64,000 nt of DNA from assembly GCA_023213395.1 (NCBI GenBank), contig CM041465.1, positions 192,703,741 to 192,767,740 on the forward strand. The letters are read 5' to 3'. Both the position numbers and the translations under genes were made by a program. The DNA comes from Cycas panzhihuaensis (lineage: Eukaryota; Cycadophyta). Shown piece by piece: positions 10,375-22,150 of this stretch (the first letter of the stretch is position 1; each line of letters opens with the position of its first letter). The notes beneath the pieces were generated by a model, which made no database searches, had not been told where the DNA came from, and saw only the letters and a list, made by a program, of their open reading frames with translations.

Positions 10375-11000
10375 TGAGGGTGTACTTCTAGTATTCTTTG
10401 CCTAAGCCATGATAATTTTCTTCAAAAATTCTTGGCAACCTTTTATAACTGCTAATATTTCTTCATGTTGTTGAATTCTTTGCATGTCTGATAGAGGTCT
10501 TTTGTTCCTTTTCTCTAGTTTAGTCATGAGTTACCTGGTCACTTTCACTAAGAAGGAGGTCTTCCATTGTGAAATATCTTATGGGTCATAGCTCATTAGG
10601 TCCAGGCCCTCCTCTAAAAAATCTTTTAATTGATCAAATTCCACTTTAGGTGGTTAATTATTTAAAATTTCTAAAATTTCTTTCTGCCTCTTTTCTATTG
10701 CTAATTTTCTCCTTTATCTCTCCTTCTCTTCACATTTTAATGGTTTGACTGTCCTTGGCTCTTTTACTGACTACTTTGCTCTTTCATCGCTAATGGCCAT
10801 TTCTTCTTTTGCCTTCCATTTCTCTTATCGTATCTTTGTTCTCTTATCCTCTTCTTCTTTATGCTCTTGATCTTGTATCCTTGTTTGAACCTATGAGGTC
10901 ACCCCTACTCATAGTTTTACCTCTTCTTCTTCATTCTTTACTGGGCATAGTTGTGTTTCCTACCAGTACTGATGGAGCCAAGTAGTGACTTGTTCCTATA
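10375..11000 (-). pseudogene. Lys/Glu-rich extra reading frame downstream of Gypsy-2 integrase
   Basis: On the minus strand one frame stays readable for about 200 codons with roughly eight stops and no obvious frameshift. It has a charged, coiled-coil-like N-terminal half (stretches such as KEEEDKRTKIR, KWKAKEEMAISDE, KRQKEILEILNN). A more globular half follows, with VEFDQLKDFLEEGLDLMSYD, ISQWKTSFLVKV, KLEKRNKRPLSDMQRIQQ and EILAVIKGCQEFLKKI. Several stops sit where Gln or Arg is likely, as expected from C-to-T decay. It lies downstream of the Gypsy-2 integrase in the same orientation. I do not recognise the family. It could be an element-specific extra ORF or a captured host fragment. Confidence 0.5.
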
Positions 11001-12070
11001 TCTTTACTAGGGGAAAAGAACTTTGTCCATGCTCCCCTTGAGAATAGTTTTGTCCATTTTATCAATAGGGGTTGTCCCTGCTCAACCTTTAGAAGTTGAA
11101 TACCTGGGCACTATGAAAATAATAACCCCTGCAATAAGGTAGGATAAAAGAATAAAATAGATTGAGTGGCACCTTTTACAACCTATAAATTCTTCAAAAA
11201 TTTACTTAATATGAATCTGGCCTAATTAAACTGATGACCCTTCATAACCCTTATTAATATTGTACGTAAATGGCTAGGAACAAATGAATTATTCTATCCT
11301 AGTATTACTCTAGTGAATAGAAAATATGTTATCCATTGTATTTCCTTGGATAGAATCCCTAAAATTAAAATCCTTGAATTGGAAACATTAGATTCACTTG
11401 CTCCAATTTCATATGTTGCATATTCCATTGGTATTTATTTATCCTTAGGGATATCCAGTCCTTGATTCAGTAACGCAGTTACTCATGAAATGCCTTTGAC
11501 AAAAAAATCTAATAGGGATAGATACCATGCCACCATCACTATTATCATTGAAAGAAAACTATACACAATTAGGAGGATGTCAACCATTATATTCTGGTTA
11601 AATTTAGTAGTTATTAATTTCTTTTTACATTGTTCTTTTGGCTATATTTCTAGCCACTACTTTTAGATTTGATTATTGTCATATTATCTAAAAGATACTG
11701 TTATTTGTTACAAGTCAGTTATTACCATAGTTGTGGTTCTTTTGCCTGCAATTTCAATATAGGGAGATTGCAGTTGCTATACTTAATTCATTAAAATTAT
11801 TTAAAAGATTGTTCATAATTACTGCATTTATGTGCTCATCCTTTCCTTGTCTTATTGCAATCATGGAAATGTTAACTGCTTGGATTATAATCAAATCCTT
11901 CCATAATGACGATTACATCTCATTTACTCATAGCCTTCATTCCTGGATACAACACTGATCGTAATCTCTTTCCTTCCTTAATTTCTTATCATGGGACATC
12001 TTTTTGATAATAATGATATTTACTACCTTATGTTTTACATCAAAAAAATTTATTTTTTATTTAATTTAAT
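11001..12070 (-). other. AT-rich region between Gypsy-2 integrase and its extra frame
   Basis: No convincing frame or domain. The short plus-strand ORF at 11731-11958 has no similarity I can name. It is probably the untranslated 3' part of Gypsy-2. Confidence 0.5.
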
Positions 12071-13136
12071 TTAATTTATCTTATTGTATAAGGCTTCAAC
12101 CTACTCCCATTGATTGCCTTAGGGAGAATTTTACCATCTAGCTGACCAAGTTGGACTGCCCTATTTCTCTCAATGTTAATTACGTTATATGGTCTTAACC
12201 AGAGTAATTTCATCTTAGTTGGTTTCATCTAAAACTTGCTATCATACATTAGTACAAGGTCACCTTTATGAAATTCTAGTGTTTACAAGTGTTATTCATG
12301 CCATATCTTTCGGTGCCTCTTTTTAGTTTTTAACTCCCATAAAGCTCACACCCTTTGTTTGTCTAATTTTAAAAGCTCTACAATCCTTTCATTCAATGAA
12401 TCTTGTTCATCTATTCATAGTTGAACTACTACTCTAAAACTTTTAGCCTAGAATTCAAATGGAAGTACAAGTTCCAAGACATATACTAATTAGAATGGCA
12501 TCTAGTTATGTGGTCATTTGGTGATTGTTCTATCTACCTAAAGGACATAATACAACCATTCTATCCAGTCCATTCTTCACCCATTATAAATCTTTGATAG
12601 AGCTAATTTCAAGATTTTGTTAGTGCCTTCAATCTAACCATTATCTCTAGGATAATAAGGGGAAGATTAGTAGTGTTGAATCATGGATTCACTAGTAAGA
12701 TATTTTATAGTGTTATTTAAAAAACTACTACCCTAATCTGATACTAATTATAAGGGATAACCAAAATGGACTATAATATTTTTATATAAAAATCTTATCA
12801 TACTCCTAGCATTATAATTCTTAAGAGGTTGAGCTTCTATCTATTTTGTAAAAAAATTAGTAGTCACCGGTATATATCTTGCATTTATTCATTTTGTTGG
12901 GGAGCTGATTGGTCTAATAAAGTCTAGTCCCTACTTTTCAAAAGGTGCTTATGCCAAGATTAAGATAAGAGGCTTAAAATGGTGTTTCCCAGGCTTACCC
13001 ATGTGTTGATAGATGTTGTACCTTTGAATCTATCTTTCAGTATCTTCAAATGCTACTGGCCACCAAATACCTACCAGTAGAATCTTTTATATTATAGGTT
13101 CAATGCCTTAGTGCTTAACTACCAATCCCTCATTAG
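12071..13136 (-). pseudogene. Gypsy-2 integrase (decayed)
   Basis: Read from 13136 downward, the minus strand gives EGLVVKH and ILLVGIWWPVAFEDTER, the linker and zinc-binding region of a Ty3/Gypsy integrase. GLDFI (first catalytic Asp segment), YIPVTTNFFTK, then SPYYPRDNG and IEGTNKILKLALSKIYNG (last catalytic Glu) follow. The C-terminal domain has LRPYNVINIERNRAVQLGQLDGKIL. Many stops interrupt it. This is the continuation of the pol at 18469-23760, separated by Copia-2. Confidence 0.82.
13132..13136. other. Target-site duplication of Copia-2 (left, ATTAG)
   Basis: ATTAG abuts the left LTR; the right side is ATAAG (18464-18468), one mismatch. Joining the flanks restores a continuous Gypsy-2 reading. 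Confidence 0.75.
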
Positions 13137-13794
13137 TGTTAGATAATGTGACAATAATATTTTAAAGGATAAAATTTTGATAGGTTGGCAGTGTGGGTTG
13201 CTCCCCAAACTTCCTTGGGGGGTTCTAAGGGGGGTAGGAGCCCCCCTTGGCTAAGGGGGTGCGGGGAGGTTGGAATACTTCCCGTAAAAGAAGGTTTAGG
13301 GGTGATAGCCCTCGACCCAAAAAACTAGCACTGAAAAGCATACTAAATTGTTAAGAGAATCAGGGTCGTTCATTCAAAATATTATAGATTCTATGGTCAA
13401 GATTTGTGCCTTGTATGACTCTCTCATATAGCTCAATTTAGGGTTTTTTTTCATTATGTTGATGGTGTTCGATGTATTGGATGTACTGTGAAGAGTTGGG
13501 TGGCTGGTTATTATTGCTATGCGCATTCTGCTACAAATTGTATATATTTCTCTATTCTTTGATAATAAAGATTGATACCTTTATTGTGTGGATGTTTCCC
13601 TAGCACACTGCTAGGGTTTTACTACATTATATTAGGTGTATATATGATGCTTATATTTCTTATTCATTTTATTATATTATCTCTAGTTTTAAGAACTTGC
13701 ATGTTAAATTTTAGTTTCGATTCCTGTAACTAGTAATAAAATAGTTTAGGTCTTGGTGGAGGTTTCAGGTTATTGGGACCCTGTATTTTCAACA
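13137..13794 (+). repeat. Copia-2 5' LTR
   Basis: 658 bp, TGTTAGATAATG ... TTTTCAACA. It contains G-rich and C-rich tracts around 13190-13330 and pairs with 17806-18463. Confidence 0.92.
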
Positions 13795-13811
13795 AGTGAC
13801 ATTAGAGCCAC
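13795..13811 (+). other. Copia-2 primer-binding site
   Basis: AGTGACATTAGAGCCAC is a mutated form of the tRNA-iMet site TGGTATCAGAGC, placed right after the LTR. Confidence 0.75.
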
Positions 13812-13866
13812 TTTTATTTTTTCAACGAGTTTATGAAGGTTTTGGTGTCAGCTTTTACTACACTAA

Positions 13867-14700
13867 ATGGTGAAACTAGTGAATGCAAAGTTCAAGTTGG
13901 AAAAATTTAATGGTAAGAACAACTTCAAGTTGTGGAAGTTGAAAGTGTATGATATATTAGTAGAACAAGGTTTGTACATAGCTCTTATAGGCAAATCAAA
14001 GAAACCCATAGGGATGGATAATTATGAATGGGATGATCTAGATAAAAGGGCTCTTAGCATAATATGATTGTGCTTGGCAGATGAAGTTTTATTTAATATC
14101 TCAGGGGAGCAGATAGCAGTAGGATTATGGACCTAGTTGGAAGACTTGTATATGACCAAATTATTGATGAATTGAATCTACTTGAAGAGGCAACTGTACT
14201 CATTATGAATAAAGGAAGGTGCAAAAATTGCTAACCATTTAAATATTTTCAATACTCTTATTTGTCAGTTGGTTAGTATCGATGTCACAATTGAGGATAA
14301 GGATAAGGCTGTTACCTTGTTATGTTCATTACTTGAATCCTGGGATAATATCATCACCTCAATTAGTTTTAGTACTATAGCTGAATTAGACTATGATTCT
14401 ATTATGAGTGCTTTATTGATGGAAGAAGTGAGGAGGAAGTCTAGTCTTGAAACTTCCACACCAGAAGTTATGATAGTAAGAGGTAGAACAATTGAGAGAG
14501 GACAAAGCTCCAGGGACATATTGAGGAGTCGAAAGGCAAGAAGAGTAAGCTCAGATGTTGGCACTGTAATAAGATATGTTATCCCAAGAAGGATTTCTAC
14601 AAAATGAAAAAGTTCTAGAAAAAGGAAGATCTTACCAAGAAGGCTAATCAGGTGGAGTCGAATCATGGTATAAATGATGATATCTTGGTTGCTTATAATG
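13867..14700 (+). pseudogene. Copia-2 gag
   Basis: Gag begins MVKLVNAKFKLEKFNGKNNF and contains LWKLKVYDILVEQGLYIAL and DLDKRALSII, typical of Copia gag N-termini. A stop near 14067 and further breaks separate this from 14269-14607 (EDKDKAVTLLCSLLESWDN, ETSTPEVMIVRGR). The zinc knuckle near 14550 reads CWHCNKICYPKKDF, where the Gly-His and last Cys of the CCHC motif are altered. It would have packaged element RNA and is now non-functional. Confidence 0.85.
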
Positions 14701-15991
14701 TTTTCCATTATCATTATGATTAGTTATTAGATTTAGGTACTTCACACCACATGTGTCCATATAAGAGTTTATTCTCATTGTACCAACCTCTTAATGGTGG
14801 TGATGTACTTATGGGAAATGAAGTTTATTATAAGACAATGGGCATTGGTAGCATTAGAATTAAAATGTTTGATGGTATAGTGAGAACATTAACTGAAGTT
14901 AGACATATACCTGATTTGAAAAAGAATCTGATTTCCTTAGGTGAACTAGATTGTGGTGGTTATAAGTACACAGGTCATGAAGGAGTCTTAAAGGTGTCAA
15001 AGGGTGCCTTGGTTGTTATGAAAGCCTTAAAGAAAGGAAACCTTTACATTTTAGTGGAAAGTATAGATGTGAGACATGTAGCTATAGTATCAAAGGCTAT
15101 AAAAGATCCAACTTAGTTATGGCATCAGAGACTTAGGCACATGAGTAAGAGAGGACTTAAGGTGCTGATGAACTGTAAGTTACTTCCTAACTTACAACTT
15201 TTAGATTTGGCTTTTTGCAAATATTATATTTTTGGAAAGTAATGTAGACCCAGGTTTAAAGTAGGGAGTCACACTAGTAAAGATGTTATGGATTACATAT
15301 ATTCAGATGTATGGGGACTAGCCCCTACAATATCTTATGTAGGATCATTGTACGCTATCACATTTATAGATGATTATTCCAGAAAAGTATGGGTCTATTT
15401 TTTGAAAATGAAATATGAAGTTTTTAGTTTGTTTAAGCGGTTCAAGGCTCTAGTTGAGAAGATCACTCGCAAGCCAATCAAATGTTTAAGAACTGACAAT
15501 GGAGGTGAGTTCAACTCCTTGGAGTTTGAGAACTATTGCAAAGAAGATGGGATTGAAAGGAATAGGACCAATAGCTATACTCCATAACAGAATGACATAG
15601 CTAAGCATATGAATAAGACACTATTAGAAAGAGCAAGAAGCATGCTAAGTAATGCAAGAGTGGAGTAGGGCTTATGGGCAGAAGCTATTCAAATAGATTG
15701 CTATTTAGTAAACAAGTCATACCTGAAGAGGTATGGACTGGACATCCATGTGACTATTTAAATTTGAAAGTTTTTAGTTATGATGCTTATTCCTTAACTG
15801 ATAAAAGTCAACATTCAAAGTTAGACCCAAAATCCAAGAGATGTATCTTTGTTGGTTATGGTGATAGAGATGGTGTGAAGGGATACAGGTTATGGGATCC
15901 TACTACCCAAAAAATCACTATTAATAGAGATATTGTATTTGATGAATCTCCTTTTTTAAAATCAGGCAGTGTAGAAGTTAAAGTGAAATAG
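14701..15991 (+). pseudogene. Copia-2 protease and integrase
   Basis: The protease site reads LLDLGTSHHMCPY, so the usual Asp-Ser-Gly has become Asp-Leu-Gly. EVRHIPDLKKNLISLGEL follows, then the pre-integrase finger LWHQRLRHMSKRGL. The integrase core at 15288-15587 has YSDVWGLAP (first Asp), ITFIDDYSRKVWVYFLK and TDNGGEFNS (second Asp); the Glu lies in MNKTLLERARSML after a stop. 15674-15991 ends with KRCIFVGYGDRDGVKGYRLW. Several stops and frame changes mean no product. Confidence 0.88.
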
Positions 15992-17790
15992 GAGCAAAAA
16001 GTTGAACATCAACGGGTCAAGTTTGAAACTCAACCATCTTTAGAAATAGAAGAGCAGGAAGATCTTTTTAAAAATGAATCTTTAGTAGATTTACAAGAGT
16101 ATATGGACACTCCTCCACCATCTGTTAGAAGATCTATACGAGTTATTCATCCACGTGATATGTACAACCCTTTTGTTTTTATTACTTTGGTTTCTAATGA
16201 TGGTGAGCCTACATGTTATTAGGAAGCAATAGATGATATCCATAGTGAGAAGTGGAAGAGGGTTATGCAGGAAGAGATAGATGCTTTGAAGAAAAATAAT
16301 TCATAAGACATGGTATAACTTCTATATGGTAAGAAGACTATTGGTTACAGGTGTTTTTTCAAGAAGAAAACATATGTTGATAGAAAGGTTGACAGATATT
16401 GGACAAGACTGGTGGCTAAAGGCTTTATACAGAAAGTAGGTATTGATTTTCATGAGATCTTTTCACCAGTTATAAACTTGTTTCAATTCAAGTTCTATTA
16501 GCATTGGTAGCTTCTCTTGATTTAGCGTTGGATTAGTTAGATGTAAAAATAACTTTTCTACATGGAGATTTAGATGAGGAGATCTATATAGATCAACCAG
16601 AAGGATTTGTATAGGATGGTAGGAAAAGACTTGTTTGTAGTCTCAGGAAATCATTGTATGGCCTGAAGCAATCAACTAAGCAATGGTACATGAAGTTTGA
16701 TGCCTTTATGGAGAGATAAAATTTTAAAAGAAGTATGATTATTGTGTTTACTTTAAATTCTTATACAATGTCTTATTTATTATCTTAGTATTATATGTTG
16801 ATGACATGCTGGTTGCAAGCAAGAGCATGGCAGAAATCAATAAGTTAAAGGCTCAATTGGCTAGAACTTTTGAGATGAAGTATCTAGGAGTTGCAAAATA
16901 AATCTTAGGTATGGAGATACATAGAGACAGGAAAAATGGTAAGCTATGGTTATCATAGCATAAATATATAGAGAAGGTGCTAATCAGGTTTGGTATGGCA
17001 AATGTAAAACCAGTGAGTATCCCATTGGCTTACTATTTCAAGCTTTCTTTGAGTATGAGTCCTAGTAATAAAGACAAAAAGGATTATATGTCTCGTGTAC
17101 CTTATGCCAGTGCAGTAGTAAGTTTGATATATGCCACGGTATGTACAAGACTTGACATTTCACATATAGTCAGTGTAGTTAATAGGTTTATGGTAAATTT
17201 AGGAAATGAACATTGGGCAGTAATGAAATGGGTGATTCAGTATTAAGAGGTACAAGTGACTATTACATCACCTTTAGAGGTTCAAGTAATCAGGTTTGTG
17301 GACATGTTGATTCAGACTTTTTAGGAGATTTAGATAAGAGAAGGTCTACTTTAGGTTATATATTCACTCTTGTAAATGGTCTAGTTAGTTGGATGTCAAA
17401 ATTTCAAAGCACAATTATATTATTGACTACAGAAGCTGAATATATTGCTGCAATACATGCTTGTAAAGAAGCAATCTAGTTACAGGGTCTATTAGTTGAG
17501 CTTGGAAGGAAATAGAAAAAGGTAAAGGTATTTTGTGACGGTCAAAGTGTCATTTACTTAGCAAAGAATCCAACTTATCATAGTAGGATAATGCATGTTA
17601 CTCTTAAGTACCATTTTGTTAGATAGATTATGGAAGCTGGTGGAGTGGAACTTGAGAAGGTTAACATAAAACAAAATTATGCTGATATGTTCACAAAACT
17701 AGTACTATTAGAGAAGTTCAAATGGTATTTGAATTCTCTTAGCTTACAAAAAGGTGATGAATGGTCAAGGAAAGGTATCAGGTAAATTGT
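15992..17790 (+). pseudogene. Copia-2 reverse transcriptase and RNase H
   Basis: Readable pieces in order are EKWKRVMQEEIDALKKNNS, the DEEIYIDQPEGFV segment, KSLYGLKQ, the catalytic YVDDMLVASKSMAEI near 16800, and FEMKYLGVAK. The open pieces 16977-17246 and 17213-17479 follow. RNase H has VDSDFLGDLDKRRST, LTTEAEYIA and FCDGQSVIYLAKN, then MFTKLVLLEKF. Stops and frameshifts break it repeatedly. Confidence 0.87.
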
Positions 17791-17792
17791 TA

Positions 17793-17805
17793 TCAAGGTG
17801 GAGTT
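17793..17805 (+). other. Copia-2 polypurine tract
   Basis: TCAAGGTGGAGTT lies directly before the 3' LTR. Confidence 0.75.
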
Positions 17806-18463
17806 TATTAGATAATATGGCAATAATGTTTTAGAGGCTAAAATTTTGATAGGTTGGCAGTATAGTTTCCCCCCCAAACTTCCTTAGGGGTTTCCAAGGG
17901 GGGCGGGAGCCCCCCTTAGCTAGGGGGTACAGAGGGATTGGAATGCCCCTCGCAAAGAGGGGGTTCAAGGGCAATAGCCCCTAACCCAAAAAGCTAGCAC
18001 TGAAAAGCATACTAAATTGTAAAGAGAATCAGGGTCGTTCACTCAAAATATCCTAGATTCTATGGTCAAGATTTGTGCCTTGTATGACTATCTCATATAG
18101 CCCGATTTAGGGTGTTTTTTCATTATGTTATTGGTGTTTGATGTATTGGATATACTGTGAAGAGTTAGGTGGCTAGTTGTTGTTGCTGTGAGCATTTTGC
18201 TATAGATTGTGTATATTTATCCATTCTTTAATAATAAAGATCGACACCTTTCTTATGTGGATGTTTTCCTAGCACACTGCTAGGGTTTTACCACGTTATA
18301 TTGGGTGTATATGTGATGCTTGGCTTTCTTATTTATTTTATTGTATTATCTCTAGTTTTAAGAATTTGCATGTTAAATTTCAGTTTCGATTCTTATAACT
18401 AGTTGGAAAATAGTTTAGATCTTAGTGGTGGTTTTAGGTTATTGAGACCCTGTCTTCTCAACA
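17806..18463 (+). repeat. Copia-2 3' LTR
   Basis: 658 bp, beginning TATTAGATAATA (TG mutated to TA) and ending TTCTCAACA. Confidence 0.92.
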
Positions 18464-18468
18464 ATAAG
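18464..18468. other. Target-site duplication of Copia-2 (right, ATAAG)
   Basis: Differs from the left copy ATTAG by one base. Confidence 0.7.
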
Positions 18469-20200
18469 CTTCTCATAGAACTGCTTGTTCTTTATATTCT
18501 AACATGCATGTTCTTAATACTCCATCTAGGCCTAATTTATATAACATTCCATGTACCAACTAAAAAAGAAAGTCCTTTTAAATGAAACTTTATCTCTCTA
18601 CTCACTCTAAACCTTTAGGTGTTTGACCTATAGCCAAATATTTAATATTCCCTTCATACCATTTTGGTACTGCCTCCATAGAAAATAATTGAACATCAAG
18701 AAAATCATCATATATTCCTATGGCTAGTTCCCCATCTACTTTTCATGATAGCATATCAGATACTATGTGTTTTTCTCCTTTTTTAATGATGATCTTAAAA
18801 TTAAATTCTTGAAACAACATCAACCACGTGCTGATCTTGCCCTATAAAATTGGTTTATTTATCAAATATTTTAAGGCCTGATGATCTACAAAAAAGATAA
18901 AGGAATTAGATATAAAATAATGTCTAAATTTTTGGAAGGCATAGACTATGCCTAAGCCTTCACATTTAGTAACTAAACAATTCTACTTTGCATGTGTTAG
19001 TTTATAATTGACAAAATAGACAGGAAAATTTATATTGTTGTTGCTTAGTTGAGCTAATATAGATTGAATCACCATTAATGAAGCATCAACATGTACATGG
19101 AAAGGTTGATTCCAATATAGAAATCTTAGAATAGGTGCTTCTACAATCTTATTTTTCAATAGATCAAATGGCAATTATTATTGTAATTTCCACTGTCAAG
19201 TTATCTTTTTCTTAAGTAGGGTTTTTAAAGGATTTGCTATTTAGGCATATTCCTTAATAAATTTCTTGTAATATCCCATCATGCCTAGAAAGCCTTTTAC
19301 CTACTTGACTATCTTTAGTATGGAAAATTTTCAAATGATTGCCACTTTACTTGGGTCCATCTATAGTCCTTCTTTCATTACAACATGACCAAGTAAAGAT
19401 CTGAATGGAATAAAAAATGTACATTTAGCTAGGTATAAGTACAAATTACTCCTTCTACATGTCTTCAGCATTAATTACAAAATTTTCAAATGACCTTTCA
19501 ATAATGTATATACTATCCAATCATCCAAGAATGCTTCAATTGAGTTACCAATTGTTTGTCGAAAAATATGCAAAATTATCCTCTGAAAAGTGGCCAGTGT
19601 GTTTATCAATCTAAAGGGCATGACTTTGTATGCACAAGTTCCCCACTCCATAATAAAAGTTGTCATTAGCTAGTCCTGTACCATAATTCTAACTTGATTG
19701 TATTCACTAAAGTCATCCGTGAAAGAATATACCTCATGTCCTGCTACCTTTTAAAGAATGTTTTGAGTGAATAAAATTAAAATGGATATTTCTTTATTAC
19801 CTTATTTAAGGGTCTATAGTCTATGTAAACTTAAAGCTTCCCACTTTTCTTTGGTACCACCATGACTAAACTTACCTATTCACTTTTTTCAACTTTAAAT
19901 ATGTAACTAACTTCCAATAATTTATCTAGTTCTTCGTTCACTTTTTCTTTATACTTAGGATTCATTTGATAGGGGTGTTGCTACATAAGATTTACTCCCT
20001 TAATCAATTCAATCCTATGTTCTCCTAATTCAGGTGGTATACCTTTTAGATCTTAGTAGGACCAAGCAAAAACATCCTTATATTCTAAAAATAAGGTCGT
20101 AGCTTTTTGGAAAATTTTTGCATCCTAATAATCTATGTTAGAGATTATCTAAGGTTGCTCCTTCGTGCCCAAATTTATTTGTTGCAATATCAATTATTCA
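18469..20200 (-). pseudogene. Gypsy-2 reverse transcriptase and RNase H
   Basis: RT is readable from about 19930 down: VPKKSGKL and DYRPLNKVIKKYPF, then at 19475-19666 WGTCAYKVMPFRLINTLATF and FLDDWIVYTLLKGHLKIL. The RNase H piece at 18983-19174 has APILRFLYWNQPFHVHVDAS (first catalytic Asp) and FVNYKLTHAK, followed by YAFQKFRHYF, VDHQALKYLINKP and LMLFQEFNFKIII. The linker KWYEGNIKYLA then runs toward the Copia-2 insertion at 18463. Multiple stops make it inactive. The split with 12071-13136 is caused by Copia-2. Confidence 0.82.
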
Positions 20201-22150
20201 CTTTGTACTATTCTACTATCTTCATTTAACACATATGCTAGTTTCTAATCAATTGCTTGATTTCCATATTCCACACTAGAGTATTCTAAGGGAAATTTAT
20301 GTTCATTTCCTAGCTCTTTCTCCATTTCCTAAATTTGATAGCAATTTGATCAACTTCTATTATTTTATTTTTGAAAACAAGCATAATTTCTTGAATCTAC
20401 TGGTCATTATTATGGTACATGAAAGTTTTATAAAATTCCTTACTAAGTTAGTCCTAATCTACCAACTTTATTTTTTCACAATGGTTGTACCCTATGATTG
20501 AGATTCCTTCAAAAATCTGTGTCCTTCTTTGCACCCATTCAATTTTTAGGATCTATTTTTTAACCCAAATTTATACACAATTTTATATGTAAATCATAGG
20601 GTTGTCGCCATTCTAAAATATAGGCAATTTTGTCTTTTGTTTGTAAAATCTTAATAAAAATTTCTGTTGAATTCCTCCCAAGATTTAAAATTACTTCTAT
20701 AAGCAGAACATCATAAAGAAGCTTCTCTTGTAAGAAACATTAGAAACAACAAATGATAAGATTCTTCTTGCTTATTATTATTCTTTAAAACTTGGGTATA
20801 ATATTCCATGTGTTTTTCTACTTGGCCCCATTGGCCCCAAAATTTTTTTAGATTTACAAGATTTTCTTCTAGATTTCCTACATTCCCCTATGTTTATGGG
20901 ATTTCTTCTTGGAAATTTAAAGATGATTGCTCTTTTGAATTAAAAGAGTCCATGCATGCTTTCAACCTATAGTGAGGAGTTGCTTCTACTTTGCCCCAAT
21001 CTTTTTGTAATCTATTCATCATATATGCTAATGATGCACTACTAGGTAGAGTTGGTTGTAATTGATATGTAATTTCTGAATAGAGGCTTACTATGAGTTT
21101 TTATCCCACAATTATGGACAATGCTTATTCTTCGTCTTTGGTCTTCTCCATGTGAGGTCGATATTAATATAATGACAAAATCATAGCCTTGTTTCCTACC
21201 TTTAGTGTAAATGTAAACTCTTCCAAGTCTTGAATGGCCTTGGTTGCCAATAGCCAAGGTCATCCTAGCAGTGTTGGATAATTCTTCCTCTCATTCTACA
21301 TTCAAACCACTACAAAATCCATTAATACTATAATTCCTATAATAGTAACTAGGGCATTCATCAATATTCCCATTGGTCTAACCTATAATTAGCTAGCCAG
21401 TCTTATTGAATAGTTTAGGGTAACCACTTCTGACCTTCCCAAATCTATCCAAGAAGACTTAGGAAGCATATTAACTCTTGATCCCCCATCCATAATTGTT
21501 GTATATAACATTGTTCCAAAAATGACCATTGAAACTCTGAGGTCTATCCCTTTTCCCTTAATATCTCTCATAATAGGCTTTTTTATTTGATCTAAAATCA
21601 ATTGTTGAAAGTAGCTAGTTTCCCACCATTTAAATACAACAAAGATGGGGATTAGGACTCTTAATTCTATTAATATATCTTTAACATTTTGAAGACTTTG
21701 CTATGTGTTCATACCTTCCATAGAAGAATGCTTCTTAGGAATTGGTCTTCACTTGTATGTTTGGCCCTTGAATTATTATTCCTGTTGAAATTCATCTTAC
21801 TACTCTTCACCCATTACATCTTGAAGAATCTTCACAACTTCTTGGAGGCTTTACTTCTCTATTATTGGATTTAGAAAAGTATCATGTATGGATATTGTAA
21901 TTACTTTTTCACTTTGTGTTTATAATTGAACATGCACTTCTTTATTTTGAATGACTAGAACCATATTAGTATTTTGTGATTTATTTTTAGATAGTTTTTC
22001 TATTCATAATTTGTTAGTCTGCATTCTTCGCAAATAAATTTGCCTCATTTTTTCCCAATGAATATTCTAATCTAAGATGGCCCCATCTTTGGCATAAAAA
22101 ACAACATACTTGCTTTTTGTTTCCTTTATATTATTTTCCTGATCTCTCTA
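20201..22150 (-). pseudogene. Gypsy-2 protease region and gag C-terminus
   Basis: The open piece 21389-21601 carries the protease active site IMDGGSRVNMLPKSSW; Asp-Gly-Gly in place of Asp-Ser-Gly is seen in some plant Gypsy proteases. At about 22080-22110 the gag zinc finger is readable as CFLCQRWGH (C-x2-C-x4-H) with the last Cys unclear. The rest, including the spacer between protease and RT, is full of stops. Confidence 0.7.

Larger units (their letters stand above)
13137..18463 (+). mobile_element. Copia-2: full-length LTR retrotransposon inserted in Gypsy-2
   Basis: A 5.3-kb Copia element with two 658-bp LTRs, a primer site after the left LTR and a polypurine tract before the right LTR. 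Gag, protease, integrase, RT and RNase H are in order on the plus strand. The LTRs differ at very roughly one base in eight and pol has many stops, so it is old and inactive. It sits inside Gypsy-2, which must be older still. Copia-3 (56950-59550) is another member of the same family. Confidence 0.92.
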
